A stretch of 63,815 bases of DNA from NCBI RefSeq assembly GCF_004023625.1, contig NZ_RPDJ01000049.1, forward strand, positions 1 to 63,815, read 5' to 3'. The notes beneath the pieces were generated by a model that was not told where the DNA came from, searched no databases, and was given only the letters and a program-made list of their open reading frames with translations. Position 1 is the first letter of the stretch; each line of letters starts with the position of its first letter. A program made the translations under genes and the position numbers. This DNA is from Streptomyces cavernae (GTDB lineage: Bacteria > Actinomycetota > Actinomycetes > Streptomycetales > Streptomycetaceae). Shown here piece by piece: positions 41,468 through 50,700 of this stretch.

Positions 41468-43693
41468 CTACGGTGTGCACCAGCGGGCGCTCACGCTCGT
41501 CAGGGGTGTGGTCGCCGGCTCCGCCGCCGGCGCCGGACGGCGTTCGGCGAGCGGCACGACCGACGGCAGAGCCGCCGTCCCGCCCAGGACGCGGCGTACG
41601 ACACGCTCGGCGGCGCGCCCGTCGTCGTACGGGCAGAAGCGCTCCCGGAACGTGGCCCGCAGCCGCGCGGAGCGCGCGTCGTGCCAGTGGCCGGTGGCGA
41701 AGACGTCGATCAGTTCGTCCTCGCCGTTGGCGACTGCGCCCGGCGGGAACTCCCGTACGTCGACATACAGGCCGTGGACCGCCTCGTACGCCTCCCAGTC
41801 CCCGGTCTCGATGACGATCGGCCGGTCGAGTCCCGCGTAGTCGAACATCAGCGGCGAGTGGTCCGTGAGCAGCGCGTCCGCGGCGAGACAGAGCGAGGCG
41901 ACGTGCGGATGGCCCGAGACGTCGATGACCCTCGGGTGCCGCCAGGCGGGCACGGGCGGTGCGTAGCGGGTTCGGGCCAGCACTACGAACCTTGGGCCGA
42001 GGCGGCGGGCCACCCGGTCCAGGTCGAGCATCGGGCGCTGGGCGCGGCGGTAGCCGCGGTCGGCGGGCGCGTACAGCAGTGCCACCGCGCCCTCGGGGAT
42101 GCCGAGGCAGTCCCTGAGCCGGGCCACGTCCGCCTCCCCCGCCCGCTGGAGACGGTCGTTGCGCGGGCTGCCGTACTCCAGGGTCGTGTAACGGGACGGG
42201 AAGACCCGCTCCTGCACGAGGGTGGCGTGGCGGTTGCCCGACAGGCAGTAGTCCCACTGGTCGGCGTCGCGCAGCAGCGCTGCGAAGTCCGTGTCGCGCG
42301 CGGTGGCCGGGTGCTCCCTCAGATCGAGGCCGATGTGGTCCAGCGGGGTGCCCCGCTGGGCCCGGACGACGATCTGGCCGGGCCGTTTGACCAGTCGGGG
42401 ATCGAGGTCGACGTCGCTGACCAGGTACATGGAGCGGGCCAGCGCCGTCCAGTACGCCGCCGTACCGGGCCGCAGTCTTCTGGTCGCCGTCGGCACCGTG
42501 TGGTGGTGGCGGTCGTCGGCGATCCATGCCGTGCGGATGTGCGGTGCGAGGTCGCGGAACGCGGACTCCAGCGCGCCGGGGTCACCGTCGTAGCCGCCGG
42601 CGGAGGTGAAGACGGCGAGGTCGGCCCGCAGCGGGAGACGCCGCTGGAGGCCGTAGTGCGCCCGCAGGGCCGTGGTGCGGGTGTGCCGGAGCGCCGCACG
42701 CAGGGACCGGGTCAGACGTCCGCGCAGGCGCAGTGCGGCGCACAGGGTGCGGTAGGTGCGGTGGGCGCCCAGCCGGACCATGGCGTGCCGCAGCCGGGTA
42801 CGCGGCTGGACCGGGGCGCCGGGCGCGCGGTGCAGCAGACAGGCGGCGCGGGCGCGGCGCAGGAACTCGGCGCGGGAGCCGCGCGGCAGCCGGTCCCCGG
42901 TGAAGACGGCACTGAAGTCGTCGGCCATCCGGCGGTACAGCGGGGGGCGCCACTGCCTGAGTTCGGGTCGCGCGTCGACGTATGCGAACAGTCGTTCGTA
43001 TTGATGGAGGATGTCGAAGTGCTGGAGAGAGGTGGTGCCGAGGACGCTGCCCTGACGTCGTCGCCGGTGCTGAACGCAAGAACGATCCAGCGTTGCGATC
43101 GTCTCTGCGGCCATGAGAACGGGATAGGTCCACGGGATGTCCTCGTAGTGCCCGGTGGGGAAGCGGAAACCCTCCCGCTCGATGAACTCCCGGCTGAACG
43201 CCTTGTTCCACACGAACGCGGGCGCCGACAGCAGACCGGGCCGGTCGGACGGCCGGAACGGGGCCGGGCCCGCCTCGGTGAGCAGCCCGGTGTCCTCGTC
43301 GCGGACGGCGGTGGCCCACCAGTCGACGCGCAGATGGCCGTAGACCAGGACGTCCGGCTCCGAGGTCTCCTTCAGTCGGTCCGCGATCGCCCCGAGCGCG
43401 CCGGGGACGAGCGTGTCGTCGGCGTCGAGGAAGACGACGTAGTCGCCGCCCGCGTGCGCCAGGCCGGTGTTCCGGGCGGGGCCCGGGCCCTGGTTGGCGC
43501 TGTGGCGCAGCACCCGCACCCGTGGGTCGCGGGCCGCGCACTCCTCGAGCAACGTGCCGCAGGAGTCCGGTGAACAGTCGTCGACGGCGAGCAACTCGAG
43601 GTCCCCGCAGGATTGTTGGAGTACGGAGTCCAGACAGGCGGGCAGGAACGCCTGTGCCTGGTACACGGGGACGATGACACTGAACCGGGGCAC
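41468..43693 (-). CDS. Bifunctional GT2 glycosyltransferase / CDP-glycerol-type glycerophosphotransferase
   Basis: A 741-residue fusion. Residues 1-230 form a GT-A family 2 domain (FSVIVPVYQAQAFLPACLDSV, VDDCSPD, and the DxD in VVFLDADDTLVPG). Residues about 370-720 match the TagF/CDP-glycerol glycerophosphotransferase fold, with LEYGSPRNDRL, VIDVSGHPHVASLCLAADALLTDHSPLMFDYAGLDRPIV and the closing CPYDDGRAAERVV. Such fusions build teichoic-acid-like polymers in actinobacteria by adding a sugar and a polyol phosphate. The start is GTG at 43693, immediately before PRFSVIVPV. It likely makes the substrate of the exporter at 30680-32477 (inference). Confidence 0.9.
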   Translation of the reverse strand: MPRFSVIVPVYQAQAFLPACLDSVLQQSCGDLELLAVDDCSPDSCGTLLEECAARDPRVRVLRHSANQGPGPARNTGLAHAGGDYVVFLDADDTLVPGALGAIADRLKETSEPDVLVYGHLRVDWWATAVRDEDTGLLTEAGPAPFRPSDRPGLLSAPAFVWNKAFSREFIEREGFRFPTGHYEDIPWTYPVLMAAETIATLDRSCVQHRRRRQGSVLGTTSLQHFDILHQYERLFAYVDARPELRQWRPPLYRRMADDFSAVFTGDRLPRGSRAEFLRRARAACLLHRAPGAPVQPRTRLRHAMVRLGAHRTYRTLCAALRLRGRLTRSLRAALRHTRTTALRAHYGLQRRLPLRADLAVFTSAGGYDGDPGALESAFRDLAPHIRTAWIADDRHHHTVPTATRRLRPGTAAYWTALARSMYLVSDVDLDPRLVKRPGQIVVRAQRGTPLDHIGLDLREHPATARDTDFAALLRDADQWDYCLSGNRHATLVQERVFPSRYTTLEYGSPRNDRLQRAGEADVARLRDCLGIPEGAVALLYAPADRGYRRAQRPMLDLDRVARRLGPRFVVLARTRYAPPVPAWRHPRVIDVSGHPHVASLCLAADALLTDHSPLMFDYAGLDRPIVIETGDWEAYEAVHGLYVDVREFPPGAVANGEDELIDVFATGHWHDARSARLRATFRERFCPYDDGRAAERVVRRVLGGTAALPSVVPLAERRPAPAAEPATTPLTSVSARWCTP

Positions 43694-43842
43694 GGGACAT
43701 CCATGGGTCGGTGCGGGCGCTGGGCGTACTGCCCGCCCGAACGGCCGATGGAGTGACCCGGTTACGTCGGGTGCGGCCGAACGGGCGAATCCCCGGCGCA
43801 CCGGAGTGGGCCGGGGATCCGCGAACGGCCTTGCGGGACCGC
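43694..43842. other. Upstream region of the GT2/CDP-glycerol transferase
   Basis: 149 bp between the sugar-importer operon end and the transferase start. CCGGCGCACCGG-type short repeats occur, but no strong terminator or promoter is recognised. Confidence 0.4.
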
Positions 43843-44763
43843 CTACTTCACCGCTCCCGCCATCACCCCCGACACGAACTGCCGCTGGAACGCGAAGAAC
43901 ACGGCCAGCGGGATCACCATCGAGATGAACGCGCCGGGCGCCAGCACGTCGACGTTGTTGCCGAACTGCCGTACCTGGGTCTGCAGCGCGACCGTGATCG
44001 GCTGGCTGTCCGCGTTGGTGAAGATCAGCGCGACCAGCATGTCGTTCCACACCCACAGGAACTGGAAGATGCCCAGTGAGGCGATGGCCGGACCGCCGAG
44101 CGGCATGACCACCCGTGCGAACAGCCGGAGTTCGCCCGCGCCGTCCAGCCGGGCCGCCTCCAGGAGTTCACGCGGGATCTCCGCGAAGAAGTTCCTGAGC
44201 AGGAAGATGGCGAAGGGCAGCCCGAAGCCCGTGTGGAACAGGATCACCCCGAAGATGGAGCCGAACAGGCCGAGTTCCCCGAAGAGTTCGGCGATCGGGA
44301 TCAGCGCCACCTGCACCGGCACCACGAGCAGCCCCACCACGCCGAGGAACCACCAGTCGCGGCCGGGGAACTCCATCCACGCGAAGGCGTAGCCCGCGAG
44401 GGAGCCGATCACCACCACGAGGAGCGTCGCCGGGACCGTGATCAGCACCGTGTTCACCAGCGAGCCGGTGATGGCGTCGTTCTCCAGGAGCTTCTGGTAG
44501 CTGTCGAAGGTCAGTTGCGAGGGTTTGCTGAAGACCTGCCACCAGCCGCTCGCGCCCATCTCCTCGGGGGTGCGCAGCGAGGAGAGCAGTAGACCGAGCG
44601 TGGGCACCAGCCAGAACAGGCCGACCACGATCAGGAACACCCGCATCACACCGCCGCTGACCCGGCTAGCGAGCCGTGAGCCCAGCGACTGCCTGGCCTT
44701 GCCCGAACTGACGGCCGGAGTGGACGCCGCCGTCCCGGTGAGCTTGCCGGCATGCGTCGTCAT
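43843..44763 (-). CDS. Sugar ABC importer permease, MalG type
   Basis: A 306-residue permease with six helices. The cytoplasmic EAA loop reads EAARLDGAGELRLFARVVMPLGGPAIAS and couples to an ATPase. PTLGLLLSSLRTPEEM after the first helix is typical of carbohydrate-uptake family 1 permeases. Its ATG overlaps the TGA of the upstream permease gene (ATGA). The sugar is unknown. Confidence 0.94.
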   Translation of the reverse strand: MTTHAGKLTGTAASTPAVSSGKARQSLGSRLASRVSGGVMRVFLIVVGLFWLVPTLGLLLSSLRTPEEMGASGWWQVFSKPSQLTFDSYQKLLENDAITGSLVNTVLITVPATLLVVVIGSLAGYAFAWMEFPGRDWWFLGVVGLLVVPVQVALIPIAELFGELGLFGSIFGVILFHTGFGLPFAIFLLRNFFAEIPRELLEAARLDGAGELRLFARVVMPLGGPAIASLGIFQFLWVWNDMLVALIFTNADSQPITVALQTQVRQFGNNVDVLAPGAFISMVIPLAVFFAFQRQFVSGVMAGAVK

Positions 44764-46130
44764 CGCCGCGCCTCCCGCCTCAGCCGACGGATGTTGAACA
44801 GCATCATCGGGATGACGAGCAGCAGCAGGAACACCGCGATCGCGCTGGCGATGCCCGGCTGGTCCTCCGAGAAGCCCTTGCGGAACAGCTCCAGGGCCAG
44901 CACGTTGGCGTCGTCCTGGGAGGAGCCCGGCGGGATGATGAGGATCAGGTCGAAGATCTTCAGCACATTGATCATCAGCGTGACCAGGACGACCGCGAGG
45001 ACCGGCGCCAGCAGCGGCACCGTGACCCTGCGGAACACCTGCCACTCGGTCGCGCCGTCCACCCGGGCCGCCTCGAGGAGTTCCCGAGGCATACCCGCGA
45101 GCCCCGCCGCGATCAGCACCATCGCGAAGCCGGCCCACATCCAGACGTACGCCCCGATGACCGCCGGAGTGATCAGCGACGGGCCCAGCCAGTCGACCCC
45201 GTTGTAGGGCTCCCGGAAGTTGCTCGCGGGCAGCCGGAGTTGGGCGCCGTCGGCCTTGTCGGAGAGGGTGAACGTGCCGTCGCCGCCCACCTTCGCGGAG
45301 TCGACGACCCGGCCGTCCTTGACCGCCTCGACCTTCATGCCCGGGTAGCCGAGTTCGCCCGCGTCGACACCGCCCAGCTTGCCCACGCCCTTGCCACGCG
45401 TGAAGTCCTGCCAGGCCGTGCCGGTGACCTTGCCGGGCTCGGACGGCGGTGCCTTGGCGTCCTTCGCCCCGGAGGGCATCTGGTCCGGTGCGACGCCCAC
45501 CAGCGGGAGCAGCACCGGCTGCCCGGCCCGCACCGGCTCCTTGGTGATGAACGCGCCCTTCGCGCCGCTGTCGCCCTTCAGCGGCGACTCCCGACCGGGG
45601 TGCGCGTTCGGGAACGCCGACGACTCGGCGAAGGTGTCGTGCACCCCCACCCACACCGCGTTGGCGACCCCCTTGTCCGGGTCCTGGTCGTACACCAGCC
45701 GGAAGATGATCCCCGCCGCCAGCATCGAGATCGCCATCGGCATGAAGACGACCAGCTTGAACGCCGTTCCCCAGCGCACCCGTTCGGTGAGCACCGCGAA
45801 GACCAGACCGAGCGCGGTCGCGACCGTCGGCGCGAACACCACCCAGATCACGTTGTTCTTCAGCGCGGTCCGGATGCCGTCGTCCGTGAACAGCGCCTTG
45901 TAGTTGTCGATGCCGGCGAAGGAGTCGCCGGACTGGTTGAGGAAGCTGCGCAGGACCGAGTACCCGATCGGGTAGACCACGAGCGCGCCCAGCAGCACCA
46001 GCGTGGGCAGCAGGAACAGCGCTGCCACGGTCTTTCGGGTGCCGGTCACGCTCTTGCGTTTGGCTCCGTCGCCCTGTTCGCCAGACGCGGGCGGAGCCGG
46101 AGCGACTCCGCCCGCCGCGGCCGACGCCAT
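44760..46130 (-). CDS. Sugar ABC importer permease, MalF type, with large external insert
   Basis: A 456-residue permease, about 150 residues longer than the usual family length. Helices at about 34-55, 94-116, 126-146, 318-345, 375-397 and 428-448 surround the EAA loop EAARVDGATEWQVFRRVTVPLL at 353-374. Between helices 3 and 4, residues about 168-308 form an external loop. Its second half (YPGMKVEAVKDGRVVDSAKV followed by GGDGTFTLSD and QLRLP) looks like a carboxypeptidase-regulatory/Cna-B type beta-sandwich. E. coli MalF has an unrelated P2 domain at the equivalent loop, which touches the binding protein. Start is ATG 46130, 6 bases after the lipoprotein stop. Confidence 0.92.
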   Translation of the reverse strand: MASAAAGGVAPAPPASGEQGDGAKRKSVTGTRKTVAALFLLPTLVLLGALVVYPIGYSVLRSFLNQSGDSFAGIDNYKALFTDDGIRTALKNNVIWVVFAPTVATALGLVFAVLTERVRWGTAFKLVVFMPMAISMLAAGIIFRLVYDQDPDKGVANAVWVGVHDTFAESSAFPNAHPGRESPLKGDSGAKGAFITKEPVRAGQPVLLPLVGVAPDQMPSGAKDAKAPPSEPGKVTGTAWQDFTRGKGVGKLGGVDAGELGYPGMKVEAVKDGRVVDSAKVGGDGTFTLSDKADGAQLRLPASNFREPYNGVDWLGPSLITPAVIGAYVWMWAGFAMVLIAAGLAGMPRELLEAARVDGATEWQVFRRVTVPLLAPVLAVVLVTLMINVLKIFDLILIIPPGSSQDDANVLALELFRKGFSEDQPGIASAIAVFLLLLVIPMMLFNIRRLRREARR

Positions 46131-46136
46131 GACGGA

Positions 46137-47576
46137 TCAGTTCCCGTACGCCTTGGCCGCGTCGGCCTCCAGTTTCGCCTGGGTGCCCCCGACGTCCTTC
46201 GGGTTCTTCAGGAAGTCCTGCAGCGCCTTCCACTCGCCCTTGCCCGGCGTGCCACCGTAGGCCTGCGGCGCCTGGTCGGACATGTCGAAGCGGAAGTCGT
46301 CACCGGCCGCGACGAGCGCCTCGGCCATCTTGCGCTGCACCTCGTTCGGATACACCGACGGGTCCACGTTCTTGTTCGGCGAGAGGTAACCGCCGAGCTT
46401 CGCCTGGACGGTCGCCGCGTCGGGCGAGGCCAGGAAGGTGGCGAGGGCCTGGGCCGCCTCGGAGTCCTTCAGGATGACGGCCGCGTCGCCGCCGCTGACC
46501 ACGGGCGCGGTGTCGCCCACGGCCGGGAACGGGAACACCTTGGCGTCCGTGCCCACCTTGGCCTCGGTGTCCGCGATGTTGACCTGCACGAAGTCGCCCT
46601 CGAAGACCATGCCCGCCTTCGGCTGGTCGCCGCCGGTGAAGGTCTGGGTGACCGACGTGGGGAACTCCGTCTGCAGCGCGCCGTCGGCACCGCCCGCGAC
46701 GAAGCCCTTCTTGCCCCACAGCTCACCGAGGGTCGTCAGCGCCTCCTTGACGCTGGGGTCCGTCCACTTGATCTCGTGCTCGGCGAGCTGGTCGTACTTC
46801 TCGGGGCCCGCCTGGGAGAGGTAGACGTTCTCGAACCAGTCCGTCAGCGTCCAGCCGTCCGCGCCGCCCACCGACAGCGGGGTGACACCGGAGTCGTAGA
46901 TCGTCTGGGCGGCGGTGGTGAACTCCTGCCAGGTCTTGGGCTCGCTCGCCCCGGCGTTCTCGAAGACCTTCGCGTTGTACCAGACCAGGGACTTGTTGGC
47001 GGCCTTGTAGTAGACGCCGTACTGGGTGCCGTCGACCTTCCCGAGGTCCTGCCAGCCCTGCGAGTAGTTCTTGGCGAGCTGCGCCTGGGCCTCCTTGCCG
47101 ATCGGTTTGGCCCATTTCTTGTCCACGGCCTGCTTGATCGCGCCGACCTGCGGCAGCATCACCACGTCCGGTGGCTGGCCACCCGCCACCTTCGACCCGA
47201 TGAAGTTGATGATCGGATCCTGGGCCGGTACGAACGTGACCTTGGCGCCCGTGCGCTTCTCGAACTCCTCCAGCACCTTCTTGAAGTTCTCCTGCTCGGG
47301 GCCGGTCCACACGGCGGCGACCTCGAGGCTGGAGCCGTTCAGTTTGGGGAGGGCGAGGGTGGCGGCGGTCTCTTTCGCGCCGTCGTTCTCCTTGCCGCTG
47401 CCCTTGCCGTCGTCCCCGCCGCCGCACGCGGTGAGCGACAGGGCGAGTGTTCCCGCGGCGAGCGCGGCTGCGGCCCTTGATGTCTTCCTGCTTGTCGCGC
47501 TGGTCCTGCTTGCACCGCTTGCGCTTTTCGTCCTTCTTGCGATGCCTTTGCGAATATTGCTGGTGCTGCGCATCAT
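46137..47576 (-). CDS. Sugar-binding lipoprotein of ABC importer
   Basis: A 479-residue solute-binding protein of the carbohydrate family 1. A long Arg/Ser/Thr-rich n-region leads to the lipobox SLTACGGG, lipidated Cys51. The mature part has VTFVPAQDPIINFIGSKVAGGQPPDVVMLPQVG, YKAANKSLVWYNAKVFENAG and FVQVNIAD, typical of extracellular sugar-binding proteins. The start is one of two adjacent ATGs, 47576 or 47573, behind GGAAAG. It is first in the three-gene importer operon, which has no ATPase gene; in Streptomyces a shared MsiK ATPase usually energises such systems. Confidence 0.93.
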   Translation of the reverse strand: MMRSTSNIRKGIARRTKSASGASRTSATSRKTSRAAAALAAGTLALSLTACGGGDDGKGSGKENDGAKETAATLALPKLNGSSLEVAAVWTGPEQENFKKVLEEFEKRTGAKVTFVPAQDPIINFIGSKVAGGQPPDVVMLPQVGAIKQAVDKKWAKPIGKEAQAQLAKNYSQGWQDLGKVDGTQYGVYYKAANKSLVWYNAKVFENAGASEPKTWQEFTTAAQTIYDSGVTPLSVGGADGWTLTDWFENVYLSQAGPEKYDQLAEHEIKWTDPSVKEALTTLGELWGKKGFVAGGADGALQTEFPTSVTQTFTGGDQPKAGMVFEGDFVQVNIADTEAKVGTDAKVFPFPAVGDTAPVVSGGDAAVILKDSEAAQALATFLASPDAATVQAKLGGYLSPNKNVDPSVYPNEVQRKMAEALVAAGDDFRFDMSDQAPQAYGGTPGKGEWKALQDFLKNPKDVGGTQAKLEADAAKAYGN

Positions 47577-47723
47577 TGCCCCGTTCTTTCCTACCCGATC
47601 GAACGTCACGAGCGCTGTCCCGTCCGACTGGTCTACGCCCGGCCTGTGGGGGCGGCAAGAGCGCCTGCCCTGTCAACTGGGCGATCGTGACGGCGTTGTG
47701 ACGTGGAATCGGGTGGCAGGGGC
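47577..47723. promoter_or_regulatory. Promoter region of the sugar importer operon
   Basis: The leftward promoter must lie here. AGTTGACAGGG on the minus strand (47670-47680) contains a perfect -35 hexamer TTGACA, but no convincing -10 box follows at 16-18 bases, so it is only a candidate. Confidence 0.35.
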
Positions 47724-47778
47724 GGTTCCGGGGTCTGTTCCGGGACGGTCCCGGAGCTGTTCCGGGACTGTTCCGGGG
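47724..47778. repeat. Array of five 11-bp units
   Basis: Five consecutive 11-bp units based on CTGTTCCGGGA run from 47724 to 47778; units 2 and 4 are identical, and the third is diverged. The period is about one helical turn. It contains a perfect 15-bp palindrome, CCGGGACGGTCCCGG, at 47740-47754. It abuts the stop of the FHA/FtsK gene and lies 148-202 bp upstream of the sugar-binding gene. Confidence 0.8.
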
Positions 47779-47780
47779 CT

Positions 47781-50700
47781 CTAGAGGAGCGACGGAACCT
47801 CCGTCGCGGAGACGGAGCGGGCGGCGCGCTCCAGCGCGCTGGCCAGGAGCGCCAAGTCCGTGGGCCCGTTGCCCAGTTCCCGGACCGACCGACGGGCCGG
47901 CGGATCACCCATGCGCTCCCACTCCAGCGGCACCACCGTCGGCCGCAGCGTCGCCGTACGGGGGATACGCCCCGTGACCCGCCCACCCTGGAAGGGCGTG
48001 ACCCGCCCGTCCCCGTGCGCCAGCCGGCCCCGCCCGGCCGCCGGCTCCTCCGGACCCGTCGCCACCGCGTCCAGCACGACCCGCAGCGGGGCCCGCCGCG
48101 CCAACTCCGTCTCGGCGGTACGACCCCCCTCCCCGGTCGCCGCCACCAGGTGCACCCCGAGCCGTTCCCCGTCGCGGGCCACCGCCTCCAGCGCCCGGAC
48201 GACGGAACCGGCGGCGGGCCGCCCGGGAGAGCCCAGCGCCGGAGACAGCAGCGCGTCGAGGTCGTCGACCAGCACCACCAGCCGCGCCAACGGCGGCCCC
48301 GGTTCCGTGCGGTCCCGTGCGCCGGGCGGTCGCAGCCGCAGGGTGGAGCTGGACGGGGTGTCGAGGTCCCCGCCGGACCGCTGGCCCACGAGCCGTCCGG
48401 AGACCTGGCGCTGTGCGTGCCACTCGGTGAAGTCGAGTCGCCCGAGCAGTTCGGCCCGCCGCTTCAGCTCGGCCGACAGGGACTGGGCGAACTCCCGCAT
48501 GCGTACCGGGTCGTTCGCACCGAGATGGGTGGTGACGTGCGGCAGGTCGGTACAGACCCGCAGGCCGTCACCCCGCGAGGCGGACCCGCCGGCCGTCGCA
48601 CCGTCGCGGCCGTCCATGAGAACCATTCCGAGCCGGTCGGGCCGCTCCGCCGAGGCGAGCGATGCGGCGACGGAACGCAGCAGCTCCGTACGGCCGCTGC
48701 CCGCCGGCCCTTCGATCAGCAGATGCGGCCCCTCGGTGACGAGGTCCGCGCAGACCGGGCCGCGCGGTCCGGCGCCGAGGACGGCCCAGGCCCGTCCGCC
48801 GAGCGCGTCGGTGTCGTCCGCCGCGTCCGCCCAACGAGCCATCAGCGAGGCGGGCGTGGCGCGGGCGAGGCCCAACTCGTCGAGCAGCCGCGCCGACTGC
48901 GGCAGCGGAGTGGACACGCGGGCGAGCTGGTCGCCGGTGCCGTCCGTGCGCAGCGGGGCCAGCGCCCGGGCGAAACGCTCGGCCCACGCGGCCGACACCG
49001 CGTCCACCGCGGCGACGGTGCCGTGCCCGGCGGGGCCGCCCTGCGCGACCCGCACCAGCCGGAGCGCGGTGGCGACATCGCCGCTGAGCAGCGCGACGGC
49101 CCCGCAGGCCCGGAACGCGGGCACCGCCGCGCAGGCCGCCTCGTACGTCTCGGCCACCGGCGACGCGGGCGACGCGGCCGGGGTCTCGGCGAGGCACACG
49201 ACGTGGATCCCGGCCCGCGGTCCCTCGGTGGTCAGCCGTGCCACGGCCTCCCGCAGATCGGCGGCACCGGGGTCGCCGTCGACGACGACCACGACGAACG
49301 GTCCGCCGTGCGCGCCTTGTTCGGCCGTGTCGTCGCGGGCCCAGGAGGGCTGGTGGGCGGCGCCGCCGCGGCCGGATCCCGCTCCGCCGGCGGCCGGGTC
49401 GGCGGCGGGCGGGCGGAGCACACCGATGTGCGTGGAGGCGGCGTCGTCGGCGACGGCACCGGACCGCCGCGGGACGGAGGAGTGGGAGGCGGAGGCGTGG
49501 GTGGCTGACGGGTGGGAGGTGGACGGGTGGGTGTCCGACGGCGGGGCGGTGGGGCCGTGGCCGTCGGTGCGGTCCGGGCTCGTGGCCGTGCCGGCCGGCC
49601 CGCCGCCGTCGGACCCGTGCGGGCCCCCCGCGGCAAGGCTCGCACGGGCGGATGCCGTAGTGCGGGGCGTGATGTCGTCCAGGCGGCGCAGCAGTTCCTC
49701 CGTGCGTGCCGTGGCCTGCTCGCGGTCGTAGGCGAGCAGGAGACGGCAGTCCTGGCCGTGGGCCGGACGGAGGTGGGGGAGCCAGCCCAGCCAGGACCAC
49801 TCGGCCGTGCGCTCCGCCAGGGTGCGCGAGCGGTCCGTGCTGAGCAGGACTATCTCCAGGGTGTCCGGGGAGTGCAGCGCGGCGAGCTGGGCCAGGACGG
49901 CACGGGCGAGCCCGGGGAGCCGTACGCGCGGGCCCGCGATACCGAGAGCGCCCACCTCCCGCAGCCCCGCCGTCACCGGCACCGCCGGCAGCAGCCCCGA
50001 GCCGTCGGGCACCGGCCGGTCGGCGGTGCCCAGCCGCACCACGAGCGCCTCCGGATCCCCCGGCCCGCGCTCCCACAGCCGCGGCCCCGGGCCCAGCGCG
50101 GTGAGCAGCAGCGCGGCGGGATCGGGCCACCGCTCGGGCGCCGGATCGGCCGCCGCCACGGGCTCGTGGAGGGCCGGGGCGCCCTCGTCATACGCGTCAT
50201 ACGCGTCGTACGGGGCGTGGTTGTCGTCCGCCGCCCCGCGTCCGCCCCCGGCAAGTCTTCGGGCCCACGCGGTGAACCCCCGCTTGCGCAGTTCGCGCGG
50301 CACCGCGGTGCCTCCGGGCGCTGTCCCCTTGCGTGCGGACCGGGGTGGAGCCCCGTGCCCGGTCGCGGGCTCCGGCGCCCCGCCCCGCTCCGGCGCCGCG
50401 CGCGGAGTCCCGGGCCCGTGGCCGCGCACCTCGGACGCTCCCCCCGCGGCACCCCATCCGGCGGTCCCGAAGCCGTGGTGCGTCTCTTCGGGCGGGTGCA
50501 CCGGTGCTCGGCGGGCCGTGGCGGCCCCTTCGCCGACGGCATCCGCTCCCTGCGCGTACGGCACGCCGCGCGCCTCGGACGGGTCCTCGCCGGGAGCCCC
50601 CACCGACGGGCCACCGGCCTCCTCGCGCGCGTGGGGGCCCTCCTCGCCCCGCTCCGCCCGGCCCTGGACGTCGACGGCCCGCGATCCCCGCAGTCCGCGC

